Below, one piece after another: positions 20,394 through 49,945 of a stretch of 64,000 nt of DNA. The notes beneath the pieces are model-generated. The model did no database searches and was not told the DNA's origin. It worked only from the letters and a program-made list of their open reading frames with translations. Position 1 is the stretch's first letter, and each line of letters opens with the position of its first letter. The translations under genes and the position numbers were made by a program. Source of the stretch: Gavia stellata (lineage: Eukaryota > Chordata > Aves > Gaviiformes > Gaviidae); the NCBI RefSeq assembly GCF_030936135.1, contig NC_082600.1, positions 25,675,943 to 25,739,942 on the forward strand, in the 5' to 3' direction.

Positions 20394-20969
20394 ACTCCCT
20401 CTGTGTGCCTTGGTGGAAGGGACACACCCCGTGGGACACTCCGTGGCACGCAGGCCACAGCGTCCATGAACAACACACTTGTGACTGCTTAGCATAAAAG
20501 ACATTTCCTCACAATACTGAAGTGGCCACATCAGCTCTAAATGGCATTTTGTAAATAGGGAGAGGAGAAAAAAAGCTTTGATTCCTGTGTCTTTGGGGTC
20601 TGGCCCTAGAGGTGCTTGGCTTTATTTTTTCTTGTTGCTTTTTTTATTTATTTGTCTCGATGAGTTCGCGGCAACCTGAGTTGGCTGTGGCGGATCAGCT
20701 TAGATTTTGTATGCACCATTAGCCTCTCAAGTGCTGGCTGAGACGTTGTGAGCATGCGTGATGCTGTCACGGCAGCATTTCCAGTGTCACTGCTAGGTTT
20801 TTGACCTTCCCAGTAGGGACTAAGCTGACCTGTCTGTTCTTGGAGACTTCCTAGAGAAACTGTTGATTGCTAACTTTGATGTATTTAACAAGATGGATAA
20901 TCAGCCAAAGTTGTTTTTTTTTTTCTTTTGCAGTTACTTGTGTTTAAAACTTGAATTTAGCCTTTTTAA

Positions 20970-20975
20970 AATAAA
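20970..20975 (+). terminator. SPTLC2: Proximal poly(A) signal candidate for SPTLC2
   Basis: AATAAA about 580 bases after the stop codon, followed by GT-rich TGTGTTGTTG. If used, it would give a short 3' UTR isoform. Confidence 0.4.
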
Positions 20976-23900
20976 TGTGTTGTTGACATGTTACTCACAG
21001 GACCATTGTTCCCAAACATTATTTAGTTTCATAAGCAACAGGCAGAAGGACTTCTGGGACTCTAGCCTCTTTTCCTTCCCAGTATGGATACCAGATTGTC
21101 TCCTGGGTTTGACACTAATGATCCTCTTGATATAGGTTAAGTGATGGTGAGGGTTTTTGTTAATTTTTTTTTAAATGGGCTGTATTTTGTCTTCCTTCTG
21201 AAATACTTCTGTTTAAAAAAAGAGAAAGGTGGTTTTAGTGTGTGTTGCTTTCTCATCTTCAGGTTAATTTCTTTTGCTTTAGAATTATCATAAAACCATG
21301 AACAAGTCACTGCTAAGTTCTAGAAGGGTGCTTTTGGGATTAAGTAAACCATAGCAAGCCTTGTGCTTCTTGTTAAGACCAGAACCCCTCAATAAGCAGG
21401 CCTATACAATGGATGACTATTAGGAGAACCACTTATTTCATGCACATCTGTGAAAGACTGATTGTTACCCTTTGCCATGCTAATTCACTGTTTCTTGTCA
21501 TATATGAAATGTTCTTCATTGGCCGTGTTGCACAAGGCTTTTATGCAGAGTATAGACAGCATGGATCTTGTATTATGTGTTACATTTCGGCTAGCCAACA
21601 AGGTCTCGGTTGGCAGCTGCATATCTGTGTAGGCCTTCCCTAAGGAGAGAATGTCTTCACAGTTGCATTTAGTTTGAAATCTTTATTCTTTTGCATTTCT
21701 TTTACTGTGAGATCAAATTAATGTTCACTGAGCCAGTTGCTGTTTGGAATCTTTATTTGCAAGTTCCATACTGTCTTACTCTGATCAAAGTTTGAAATAG
21801 ACACCTTTTGCTCTAGCACACCTTGGAGGTGGTCTGCTACTTAGTCATTGCACCTTGAATTCTTTCAGTGAACAGAATGGATCATTGAAGAGGTACCAAA
21901 AATTTTATAACAGGAGTCAACTGCAGTATGGTTTGGTTCTGTATTTTATACCTTGGACATGTAGGGTTTCTGCAAAGATAGTAAAGCTTTAACATCATGT
22001 CATTTGGGTTGGGCCAGCTCTTCAGTCTGGGTTAGCATGATGCTTTTTGCAGGTGACTGGAGTTTTTTAAACAGATTCTTCATTGTAATGCTAAAGTAGA
22101 GTGCAGCTCAAAGCTATTTGCCTGGTGCTGCAAAAAAATTAGTAATTTTTAAGTTCTTCTATGTTCACTCTGCAACTAACAGGGAAGGAGCACTTTGGTC
22201 ACTAGAACCAAGCAGTTCTGCAAATACATCTGGTGATTTAAAGCAGAATTGGCATCTATTTTATAGAATATCTATCTTCATGCGTTTATAGATCTTGTTC
22301 CATTTTAATGTAACAGAACTTCAAAACGCTGAATCAGTTTTTTACCATTGCATTGCAGAAATTTAATTAGGTGAGAAGAACTAAAGTTGACTGTTTCAAA
22401 ATAGGTCCAAATAACTGTTTCTGTCTTTGTCCACAAATGTTGATTTGCTCATCTTCTGGAGCAAAGTGTGTGCACAGTCCAAGCAGTCTATAACCTGTAT
22501 GTGCAACTTTGATAGCTATGGAGTAGTCTCATTTGTTCAGCCACGGAGCGAGTAAGCTGCATGAGCTTACTTTCTCGCCTGTGTTCTGCCCAGGACTAGC
22601 TCTAACATTCCAGCAGATGACCTGCTTTCTGACTGCAAGAAGCTTTACCTGAAAGAATTACTGCTTTTCTTTCTTTCTGGATTATAGTAGGGAACAAGAG
22701 GAGCTTAGTGCGGGAAGCTCTAACTCCAGTCCTGGTCCTGTTGACTTGATTATGGAATGGTTTAAGATCGGACAAAACCAACCAACTTGAAGGCACAGGC
22801 ATGGGTCATAGGGAGCTGTTTTGAGCATTCCCAGATGTACAGCGTGCTTGTGTCTGCTGTGTAGTCAAGTCAGTTTGAAAATTGTGATGTATCAAGTTAG
22901 AAGTGGGTTATCGTAGATTCTACAAGTCTCAAGTCTTAGTCTTGTTTCTGGGATTCAGTTTTAGGGCAGCTTGTCTTTAGAAGGGAGAAAAACATCTGAA
23001 TAAATCTCAGTAGTTCAGGTAACTCCTGTATAACACATCTGAAATTGTCAGTGTTTTCCAATTACTGGTCACCATTGGGGTTCCAGTTGCACTTGTTGGG
23101 GTAATTGTGTTCATGCTCAACTTCTGCCATTTAGTATCTTTCTGCTATGTCACGCTGTCTGCATATGGCTTTGAATTCTGGGTTGCAAAGACATTTCAGA
23201 ATTCATTCAGGCAGTTAGTAGCATTTGCAAACTGCTTGGTTGCATTTCAGCCCTGCCATATCCTTTTTGGGAAACAACTCTCCCCCTGTCCCCGCCCCAG
23301 GAGGCCTTTTATTCAAGGGCACCTGTTTTGCTAAAGTCTGGTACCTGTTGAAACTACTTCTGAAAAAGTAAGAAGTTACGAGTCCAAGATTTCACACTTT
23401 TAAGTCAGTAATTCACTGAGCATGAAAGCCGGGAAAATCTTTTCACATTTACTGAAAAACTCCACTCCCACAACTGAAGGAGCAGACCACTACTGGTTTG
23501 TACTAGGCAAACCTACAGCATGTATGCTGTCATGGTATGTGTAGGATGGACTGCTGCTTTGATATTTATGTACTGACCAGAAATGTCTCCTTTTTGTCCT
23601 GGCAGTAGAAGTGAATGAAAGAACCAATCTTGAGAGATCATAAAGGAACAAAAGCTGCTTAAGAAATAGACTTCAGTCCCTGCCAACTTTTCTGAGACAT
23701 TCTAGTTGAAAATGACTCCTGGTATTTCTTAAGAGATGCAAAATTCAAAAGAAAATGAAGGCTGCTTTTGAACAAAGGATTTTGCCCTGTACTGTACATT
23801 GGCTAAACATACTCATAAATATACAATAGTTACCTTCCCAGTACCTCTCTGAAGAACTTCGCAAGCAAGATTTTGCCTCTGCTGAGCAGAGTGAAGAGTT

Positions 23901-25910
23901 TAGAACCATTATAGTTTTCAAGGCTGATGGCCATGTTCTTCTACTCTTAAGAAAATTGAGAAGCTTCTATTACTGAGCATCAGCGAAGAGTGAGAGATCT
24001 GCTTCTTATTAGAAACTGGCCTTCCCAAGTAGACCTTTGTCTTAAGGAGCCTGATTCATAATTTTTCTTCAGTTCTTTGGCAGAGAAGAAACCAAGGTGT
24101 TTTGTGTCAAAATATTTGGGGCTTTCTTTTCCTTTTTTTTTTTTTTGACACATGACACAAACATTTGTATATGTGTATAGGATATATATATGTATTTAAC
24201 TCTTTGTTTAGTTTCTATATTTTTTCCCTTTTAAGTAGCATCCTTAAAGAGCTGTTCTGGTTCTTGGGAAACTGGTGTAGCATACTTCTGCTTTAGGCAA
24301 AGACTCGGGAGTGAATAGACCGAACATCTTACCGTGATGAAGTCGTTCAGTGAAGGAATTGCATCATCCATCCTCCTCTTGCTGTTTCCTCTAAGAGTGC
24401 AGAAGTGGTGCCCACTGTCAGAGCTATACCTTCACACAGAGCAAGAAAGGGAAGTGTACCTGTGAAATCAGTGACCCAGCCCTGCGCTGTGTGGATGAAG
24501 GACCAGTACAGCAGAGATGGAGAAAAGGGGCAGTCAATCATCACTTATCCTCAGCTGTACAGGGATCTTTAATGTGTACTTGAACAAGCATCCCTAAGAC
24601 AGGAATAAGTGCCCAAAAGGACACTCCTCTAAAACTTTTCCACACCAAGAAATACTTCCTCTCCTTCTGTGCAAATTTTAATTTCTTTACCTCTGAAAAG
24701 TATTTGCCTTACAGCTGTTTGCTCATCCAGAAGCCATGCTATCCATTCAGGCAGATCATAGGAGAGGTTGGAGGAAAGCTGTGAGCATGAGCTCTCCATT
24801 TCATCTGAGAGAACACCTTGCAGCATTGGATCTGGAGCGCTATGCATGAGCTCCCTTGCTGAGAAGGAAATTTGAGATTTATCCCAATATACAATGCTCA
24901 GTCAAAATTTGTACAGTTTATTTATATTATTTTTACAGTTTATACTCGGCCTGTGAAAGTGTCAGGCATGCTGGGATCTGTGTGGGTGGCACCTTCTGCA
25001 CGGAGATCTGCGGTACCTGCCGTCTGTTCTGTTTTAACACTAGTGAAGCACTGAGCTGTCTGGGAGTGCCTAGTATGATTCCTCAGCAGGTGCATCGCTG
25101 GCTTCAGTGCTGGACCTGGCACCCAAGTGGCATTGGACCACTATTTGGGAAAAGCACCAGTCATTTGACCTGTGTAACTTGAACATGGTTTTAAAAGAAA
25201 GAAAAAGAAAAAAAAAAACAACTCAGATGCCATTGTGATGGCTTGTATTCCTGTAAACATCCCCAGCCTTGCAGTTGTTCACCTGTTCAAGGATTTGGAC
25301 ATGAAGCTAGAGTACAACCCTGAAGTGTTTGTGTGAAGTATTGTGCTTTATCTTTTACTAAAAAGAGAAGCATTTGGTGTAGACATTAGAGCTGTTGTGT
25401 TTACATCCCCAAAAGGGGCTGAGTGAAGGAGACTGTGGTGTGTGTTGAAGGCCTTAAACTGTGACTCTTGGTATGAAGAATTGAAACTAAATCTGACCTT
25501 GAAGAATGCAGTGGATTTTGAACCCATGGAAGAATACTCTGTGCTCTTAGTTAAGCAATATGTACTGCTGTTTTCTTGGGAGGGAGAGGTTCAACTCAAT
25601 TCGTGTTTGACCCTGGCTAGCAGCTCTTTGAGGAGCAGAAAAGGTGTCTGTATGTGAAGGCCAAAAATAGTGCAGTTTGCTGCACCGATGGTCCTATGTA
25701 GCAAGCATCAGTAACTTGTTCCTGGGCTGCTGAAAGTGGGAGAATTACTGAGAGGGTCAGGGACTTCAGAAGCAGTGGCAGCTAACAAATTCATTTCCTC
25801 AACAGTAGGTGAACAGGTCTCACTTGAATATGCCAAGGGTTGGTGCCATTCCAAAAATACCCATAGTGAAGTGAAACATGCACCAAACCATCTGACTGCT
25901 GTAAAGCATT

Positions 25911-25921
<11 letters not shown>

Positions 25922-25950
<29 letters not shown>
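25922..25950 (+). repeat. Homopolymer T tract
   Basis: An uninterrupted run of 29 T, preceded by shorter T/C runs, inside the candidate SPTLC2 3' UTR. If transcribed it is a long U tract. Its length is likely polymorphic. It could also be the A tail of an antisense retroposed copy, but no retroposon body was recognised to its left. Confidence 0.9.
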
Positions 25951-25952
<2 letters not shown>

Positions 25953-26479
25953 CAAATCTCATCCTGTTCGGACAGTATTTCTGCTACCCCCTAACGGTAT
26001 ATTAAGCTAAATGCATCTCCAGCCTTCCAATGTTATTAACTTTAGACCAGTTTGAGAGAGATCAGAGGAACGTTGGAGCCTGAGGCTTTGGGCTAGCAGC
26101 CCCAAAGCCAATGGTGGCCCACATTTCCACAAGCCCTGGGCAGAATTACCAAGTCACAGCACTTCGTCTTAAATTGCACTGTATTCTTATGCCTCTGTGT
26201 TGCTATAATGTACATATATATTGGATTTTTTTGTAGATAAGACATTTTAGATAAAATTTTTAAATGGGCTCCCCCAAAATATTTTATGCCAGATGTCTAA
26301 TTTTTTTTACACTGGGGATTAACATGAAGTTGGATGCTCTGTGGGCAGGGAAAAGATAAATGGATGGTACATTGGCTTTAAAAAGGTAACAATGCATGTT
26401 TAAAAAAAAAAAACAAAAAACATTGGAGCAAAAACTGCTTGGGAAAAAAAAACATTCAAATATATTCTATGTTCTGCAT

Positions 26480-26485
26480 AATAAA
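26480..26485 (+). terminator. SPTLC2: Distal poly(A) signal for SPTLC2
   Basis: AATAAA, with the T-rich and GT-rich stretch TTGTGGGTTTTTTTC about 20 bases further on. That is the usual arrangement of cleavage site and downstream element. It is the best candidate end of SPTLC2. Confidence 0.6.
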
Positions 26486-26505
26486 GACTTTAAAAAAATG
26501 CTATA

Positions 26506-27559
26506 TTGTGGGTTTTTTTCTTAATGCTAATGAGGCTTTTCCACTGTTAGGGATACCAAACCCTCTTCCCCTTCCTTCCGAATCCCTCTCCCACCCCCCA
26601 AAAAAAGAAAAAAAAAAAAAAAACAAACAAACAAAACAACACCACACGAGTTTCATACTGGCATGGCTGGGTGAAACCATAGCCTCTTTGAGCGCTCAGA
26701 TCGATCAATGTCCCCTTGTAGCCTTGGACTCCAGAGCCAGAAAATCTTGCATGTGAGATGGATGCTTAGCTGTTTCTTATCAGTCTCGGGTCTGTCGTAC
26801 AGCAACAACCCTGATGCACAGCCTAGAGAAGTTTCTTATGTTGTGGAGAGACAGGTCTGCAGAGGTTACTGCTGTTCCTGACGTGCAGCACTCCTGCAAG
26901 TGCCCGCCATAGCTCTGTGCTAGCCATGTGAAGCTGGCTCTGCTCAGAAGTCAGGCTGCTACCCTTGGGTGCTATTAGAGTGTCAGGCTGCTATCAGCTG
27001 TCATGCTGCTAATGAGACGTTTGAAAGGGCTTCTTGAGCCATCTCGCATGGGATTCTTGACCTCACATCTGTCTTGCAGTCTGTGCCTTGTTTTAAACAT
27101 TTCCTTCCATTCATCTCAGCCCTAAGTTTGCATAAACCAGATGTCAGTATTTGAAAAGGAGGTGCAGGTCTTGTTTTCAACTGTGGGTGCACAGATGGGC
27201 CCAGGTGATTTGCGGGGTTGTGCTGAGGCTGCTGTAGAAATGTTGGACTTCATTTTTTCCCTGATGGGTGTCCCTTCCTGGGGTCTGTTCCAGCAGTGGC
27301 ACTTTTCCTCAAGTAGGAAAGGCAACTGCCTTTCACTGTCTTTCCCTAATAATGCCTTCATAATAATTTCCTTCATGGGCTGATGAATGCCTGTGGAGAT
27401 CCTGAAAAAGACGCTCTCTAGACCCCAAGTAAACAGCCACACGGTATTTCCAACGGGCTTTCGGGGCTAGGAAAGATGCTGCTGGTGCAGGAGAGAGCAG
27501 ATCAAAGAATAAAGACTTACTTTTGAGTGATGGAAACTTCCTCCCGCAGCTCAGGAACA
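26506..27559. other. Intergenic, SPTLC2 to ISM2
   Basis: It starts with an A-rich stretch (26600-26640, with CAAACAAACAAA). The rest is ordinary sequence of intermediate GC with no recognised gene. The short open frames at 27001-27442 show no family resemblance. Confidence 0.6.
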
Positions 27560-28671
27560 GCCAGAGCTTTCAGCGGGGAGCACAGAGCCCTGCCTCTGCC
27601 CGCCACGGGCTGGCCCGGGCGGGGCGGTGGCCCCATCCCCGCTCTCCAGCGCAGCGGCCCCAGCCCCGGCGCTGCAGCCCGCGGCCCCCGCTCGGAAAAG
27701 GGGAGGGGGGCGGCCTTCGCAAGCGGAATCCCGCGCCGCGTACGAAAGCATTTCTCCCCGGGGGCGAGGCCGGAGGTTTTGAAGCGATGCGGCTGAGCCC
27801 CCCGCCCCAGCCCCGCCGGCCGCGGCCCCGCTCCCGCCCCTCCATCCAGGGCGCCTCCATCCACCCCGCCTCATGCGGCCGGGCCGGAGCCGCCGGCGCC
27901 CGCGGCCGCCCCGCCCCGCCGGGAGGGCGCTGCCCCGGCGCTGCGGCGCGGCTTCGCCGGAGGGAAGTGCCCGGTGCCGCGGGGCTTGTGCAACGCCGGC
28001 GCCGCCGAGGCGAGCTGCCGCCCGGGAGCGGAACAAAGAGCGCCCGGCCGGGCCGGGCCGGAGGGGCAGCGCCCCGCGGGGCACCTCCGGCTAGAGGGGG
28101 TCGCGGCCGCCCAGGCCATGCAGCTGCCGGGAGGGGAGGAGCGGCCGGCGGCGCCCCGGAGGGGGCAGCGCCCGGGCGGAGCGGGGGGGAGGTCTGGCAG
28201 CGCCGGCAGCCCCCGAGCGGGGCAGGGGCGCGGCGGGGCCGTGCCCGGGACCGGCTGCCGCGCCGCTCGCCCGGGAGGGGCTTGACCGCGCTTCATGCGA
28301 GAAGGACCCTCTCCCCGGCGAGCGGCGGGGAGCGGCCGCCCGCCCTGCGGTGCCCGGCCTGAAGAAGAGCCGCGGCAGCACCAGGGAGGGAGTCGGCGGG
28401 GGGAGGAGGAAAAGAAATCAGATTGCCGAAAGGATTAGGAAGGGGGGTGGGGAGGCGAAGCCCTCTTCCCCCCCCGCACACACTTGTGAAGCTTTTCAGA
28501 GTTACCCTTCAGCATCAGTGGCACCGGCAGCCGAGCCCGGGGGAGCAGCGACACCGAAACGTGCGCGGCAAACTGCAAGAGAGATCAGAGGGAGCGGAGC
28601 GGCCCGGGCCGGCGGACCCTGCACCGGCCCCTGCCCGCACCCGCGGGGGCCTGCACTTCCCGCCTGCGATA

Positions 28672-28680
28672 CTTTATAGA
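28672..28680 (+). promoter_or_regulatory. ISM2: TATA-like box upstream of ISM2
   Basis: CTTTATAGA is an isolated AT-rich motif in the GC-rich island, about 130 bases before the ISM2 start codon. Transcription starting 25-30 bases on would leave a 5' UTR of about 105 bases. This is inference from position only; CpG-island promoters often lack a TATA box. Confidence 0.3.
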
Positions 28681-28811
28681 TTATTCTTTTTTAAAATTTT
28701 CCCTGCTCCTCTCGCTTTCTCGAGGAAGGAGAGGGTTTGTAGCATTGCGGGCGGGCGTGCTGCCGGGCCGCCTGCCCTGGGCGTGCGAGGTGGGGCGAGA
28801 GGGAGGGAGAG

Positions 28812-47116
<18,305 letters not shown>

Positions 47117-49945
47117 CCGCAGCCACGCTCAGAGGAGCCATGGCCACCGCCAGCTCCCACCCCGGCCCAGCCTGGTGAAGCCCCGGCCCTACTCATGGGC
47201 TCCGAGCAGAGTGGGGGGGATGTGCCGTTCGTCTCGTCCCCGCAGACGGGTGCCTTGGCCCCCCTTGGATTTCTGAGGGCGCCAGAGGTTATTGCGGCGT
47301 GATCCCTGCCCTGCCACCCAGGGCAGTCCCGCACCCCAGGGTGCCTGGGCTGGCATGCAGGGAGCCGCAGGGGATGAGAGGTGTAAAGGGAACAGGGGGC
47401 TGCTCCTTTCTGCTTTTATTCGCTATGAGCCTCTGCAGGGTGAAATGGCCTCAGCTCCTGCTGGCTTCATGCTGCATCTGAGGAGCTGGCCTGCTGCAGG
47501 CAGAGCTGCCTGCTCTGGCCTGTACACCTTCCCTGGCTCACGCTGGTCTACTTCTGAAACTGGGGTGGGTCCTCCTAGGGAGGGGCAGGGCTGTCCCAGC
47601 CATGCGTACAGAGCGGGGCCTCCCCTCTTGGACTTTTGCATGTGTGGTTGGGAAGGAGCAGGGAGAGGCTTAGCCGAGTTTCATGGGTCGGGGGGGTGTG
47701 GAGCCGGAGGAGACTGGCCGCCTGGGCTCCCTTGGCAAGATTGCCTTGCCACCACGGTTTTGGCTGCAAAAGGGAACGCTGGGTGCCAAAGCCAGACACA
47801 GGTGGACCTGAGAGGAGGTCAGCACGGGGACGTGCACCACCTGTGTGCATTTCGGCCCCTCTGCCTCAATGCTTGGGGGAGCAGGGTGGCAGCACCCATG
47901 GAAGTCCCACCGCCAGCCCGCCTCCGCATCTCAGCTCCCCACCAGCCCTGCAGCGGGTTTCAGTGCTCGGGACCACACATGACACAGCCCAGCAGAAAGT
48001 CCTGCGTTTCCCACCCACAGCCCTGCCAGGGGCAGGAGTCAGCTCGGCCGCCTCTTGTGCCATTGCTGGAGAGGAGCAAAAAGCAGCGAGCCAAGTTCTC
48101 CATGGGGATGGGAACAAGTCAGGTGCTGCTGGGAGCACCTAACGTTGCCCCTCTCTGGTCTGCTGCTGGCCTCAGGCCCTGCTCCATGCTGAGTCTGCCC
48201 AGGTCCCCAGCGAGAGGCAGCCCAGAGAAAGCAAGTTGTGGGCATACCCTGTGCTCCCCAGGCTCGCTCCCAAGTTTCTAGCAGCGAAACTAGGCTGAGC
48301 ACCTTTATCCCTGGACATTCAGTCACTAAACCTGACAGAAGCTGTTCATAGATTTTATTTAGCAAATTTTATGCATCAGAGGAAATAAGAGCTAGTCAAG
48401 CATACGTAAAGAAGAATGGAGTAATTTCTAGACTAGAGGTTTCACCCAAGGCTGTTGGCTACTCCATGTTTTTCTGCAGGACACTGTTGGACAAAAAAAC
48501 ATCTGTCTGGGTGCAGAGGTCCTTGGTTGACTGTCCTGTGCTAGGTCTGTCCTTTTTGCAGTAGCTTTTTCCAGGGCCAATGAGTATCAACAATCTGATA
48601 GCTCTTTGGGGAGTCTTTCGGGAAGGTCTTATATATGTTGAGTGTATATTGATCCTTTTGTCTTGGTTACTGATAGAATATTGCATTCTTGGTCATCAGT
48701 ACCTAAGACTTCATTGCTGGTAAAACAAAAGTATTAATGAAGTTATCACTGAATTATTCTTATTTAACTATTCCACACTCATATCCCCAGACTCCAGTTA
48801 TGGGTGCTGTCAAAACACAGGCAGACACTGTCCATTTCCCAACAGGCATGCAAGTCTGAGATGACCAGTATTATGTAAAGGGTGAGAAGGAAGACACAAC
48901 CAAATAAGCATGGATGGACACCCAGACCCTGGTAAATTTTCATGACCATTACATGTTCCCTAGCCCAAATGGTCATTTGCTCAGTCATTTGCTCACTAGT
49001 TCCTGGTAAAGACGTAGGTCATAAAGAGGTGGTCAAGAGGGGGTTGCAGTGATCTGGTGGCTTGGTTCTGGGAGCCTGGGACATGTATAGAGAGGCTCAG
49101 CAACAGACACGGAGGCATTTGTATGGAAAGCAGACAAACTGAGTGGCTGAGGCCATGGAAGGATGAGCTTATTATCTTCTGTCATTTGCATCTTTGTATT
49201 TCCTCTCCCATATCATATGTCATCATTAACATCAGAATCGCAGAGGAGCTTATTTACCATCAGAGGACAGACTTCTTTAAAACAACCTCCCTTTAAATGT
49301 GCCTAGAGTCCAGCATTGGACCCATGCATGGAAGCAGGACCTCTGCAAACAGCCTTTCTTGAAGGATACTTACAATAGCTCAGCCAATTTGTTAGACTGG
49401 CTGCTCTCTGAGGAAGTGTTCTTATAATAAGGACTGTTACCCAGGATTTACACCCTTCTCCTCTTTATACTGGGTATATCAATCAGTCTAACCCCAAAAA
49501 AAGGAACCATAATTCCTGTAATAAATGGAGTTCCCGTCCAAGGGCAAGTAGAAGAGTTTCTTGCATTAAGCCCCCCACTAAAAGCTGGTTGAAACCCAAG
49601 TGGCTGTTCTGCCTCGCTGCCTCTGTGGTTTGGATGATACAGGCATGAACTGGAGCATGAGAAACAAGAAGAAGTGTTGTTCCTCACACAAGCACCTTAT
49701 ATACCGGGAGGCTTTGCGGGGCACTATGAGAAAAGTGGACATAAAGCAAGCGTTTATTTTTGTATCCTATCAAAGAGTCTGTCCAGCCCACTGCTATTTA
49801 AGTGATGAATCTCCAAGCTTCCACTCCTTAAGTTTATTGTGTTTTTTTATATATAATATATATGAAATACTTTTTATTCCTACAAAATTTCATAGAGGAG
49901 AAATCTTTATTCTGATGCTGCAATAAAGCACTTTATGTACATATG
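47117..49945 (+). other. ISM2 3' UTR candidate and downstream DNA
   Basis: GC-rich to about 48.3 kb, then AT-richer. There is no AATAAA close to the stop; the first are at 49520 and 49922, the latter with a better downstream GT-rich element. The true 3' end is not determined. A 329-codon open frame at 47292-48281 is treated as a composition effect. Confidence 0.4.
49922..49927 (+). terminator. ISM2: Poly(A) signal candidate for ISM2
   Basis: AATAAA followed by GT-rich TATGTATTTGTTGCTGATGTC. It would imply a 2.8 kb 3' UTR, so it could instead belong to no transcript. Confidence 0.3.

Larger units (their letters stand above)
20394..26505 (+). other. SPTLC2: SPTLC2 candidate long 3' UTR
   Basis: This is the region between the SPTLC2 stop and the strongest downstream poly(A) signal. 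It is AT-rich and free of recognised genes and CR1 copies over 6.1 kb, unlike the preceding introns. It contains a 29-base T tract (25922-25950), several other T runs and a Pumilio-type TGTACATA at 26209-26216. The mammalian gene also has a very long 3' UTR (recalled). That the transcript runs to 26.5 kb is inference; a proximal signal at 20970 could give a short form. Confidence 0.6.

Noticed and set aside
27523-28362. 279-codon open frame and overlapping frames on both strands (27551-28084, 28674-29405)
   Set aside because: They lie in the ISM2 CpG island, where very high GC removes stop codons on both strands. Sequences are Arg/Pro/Gly/Ala-rich with no domain, and several frames are open at once.
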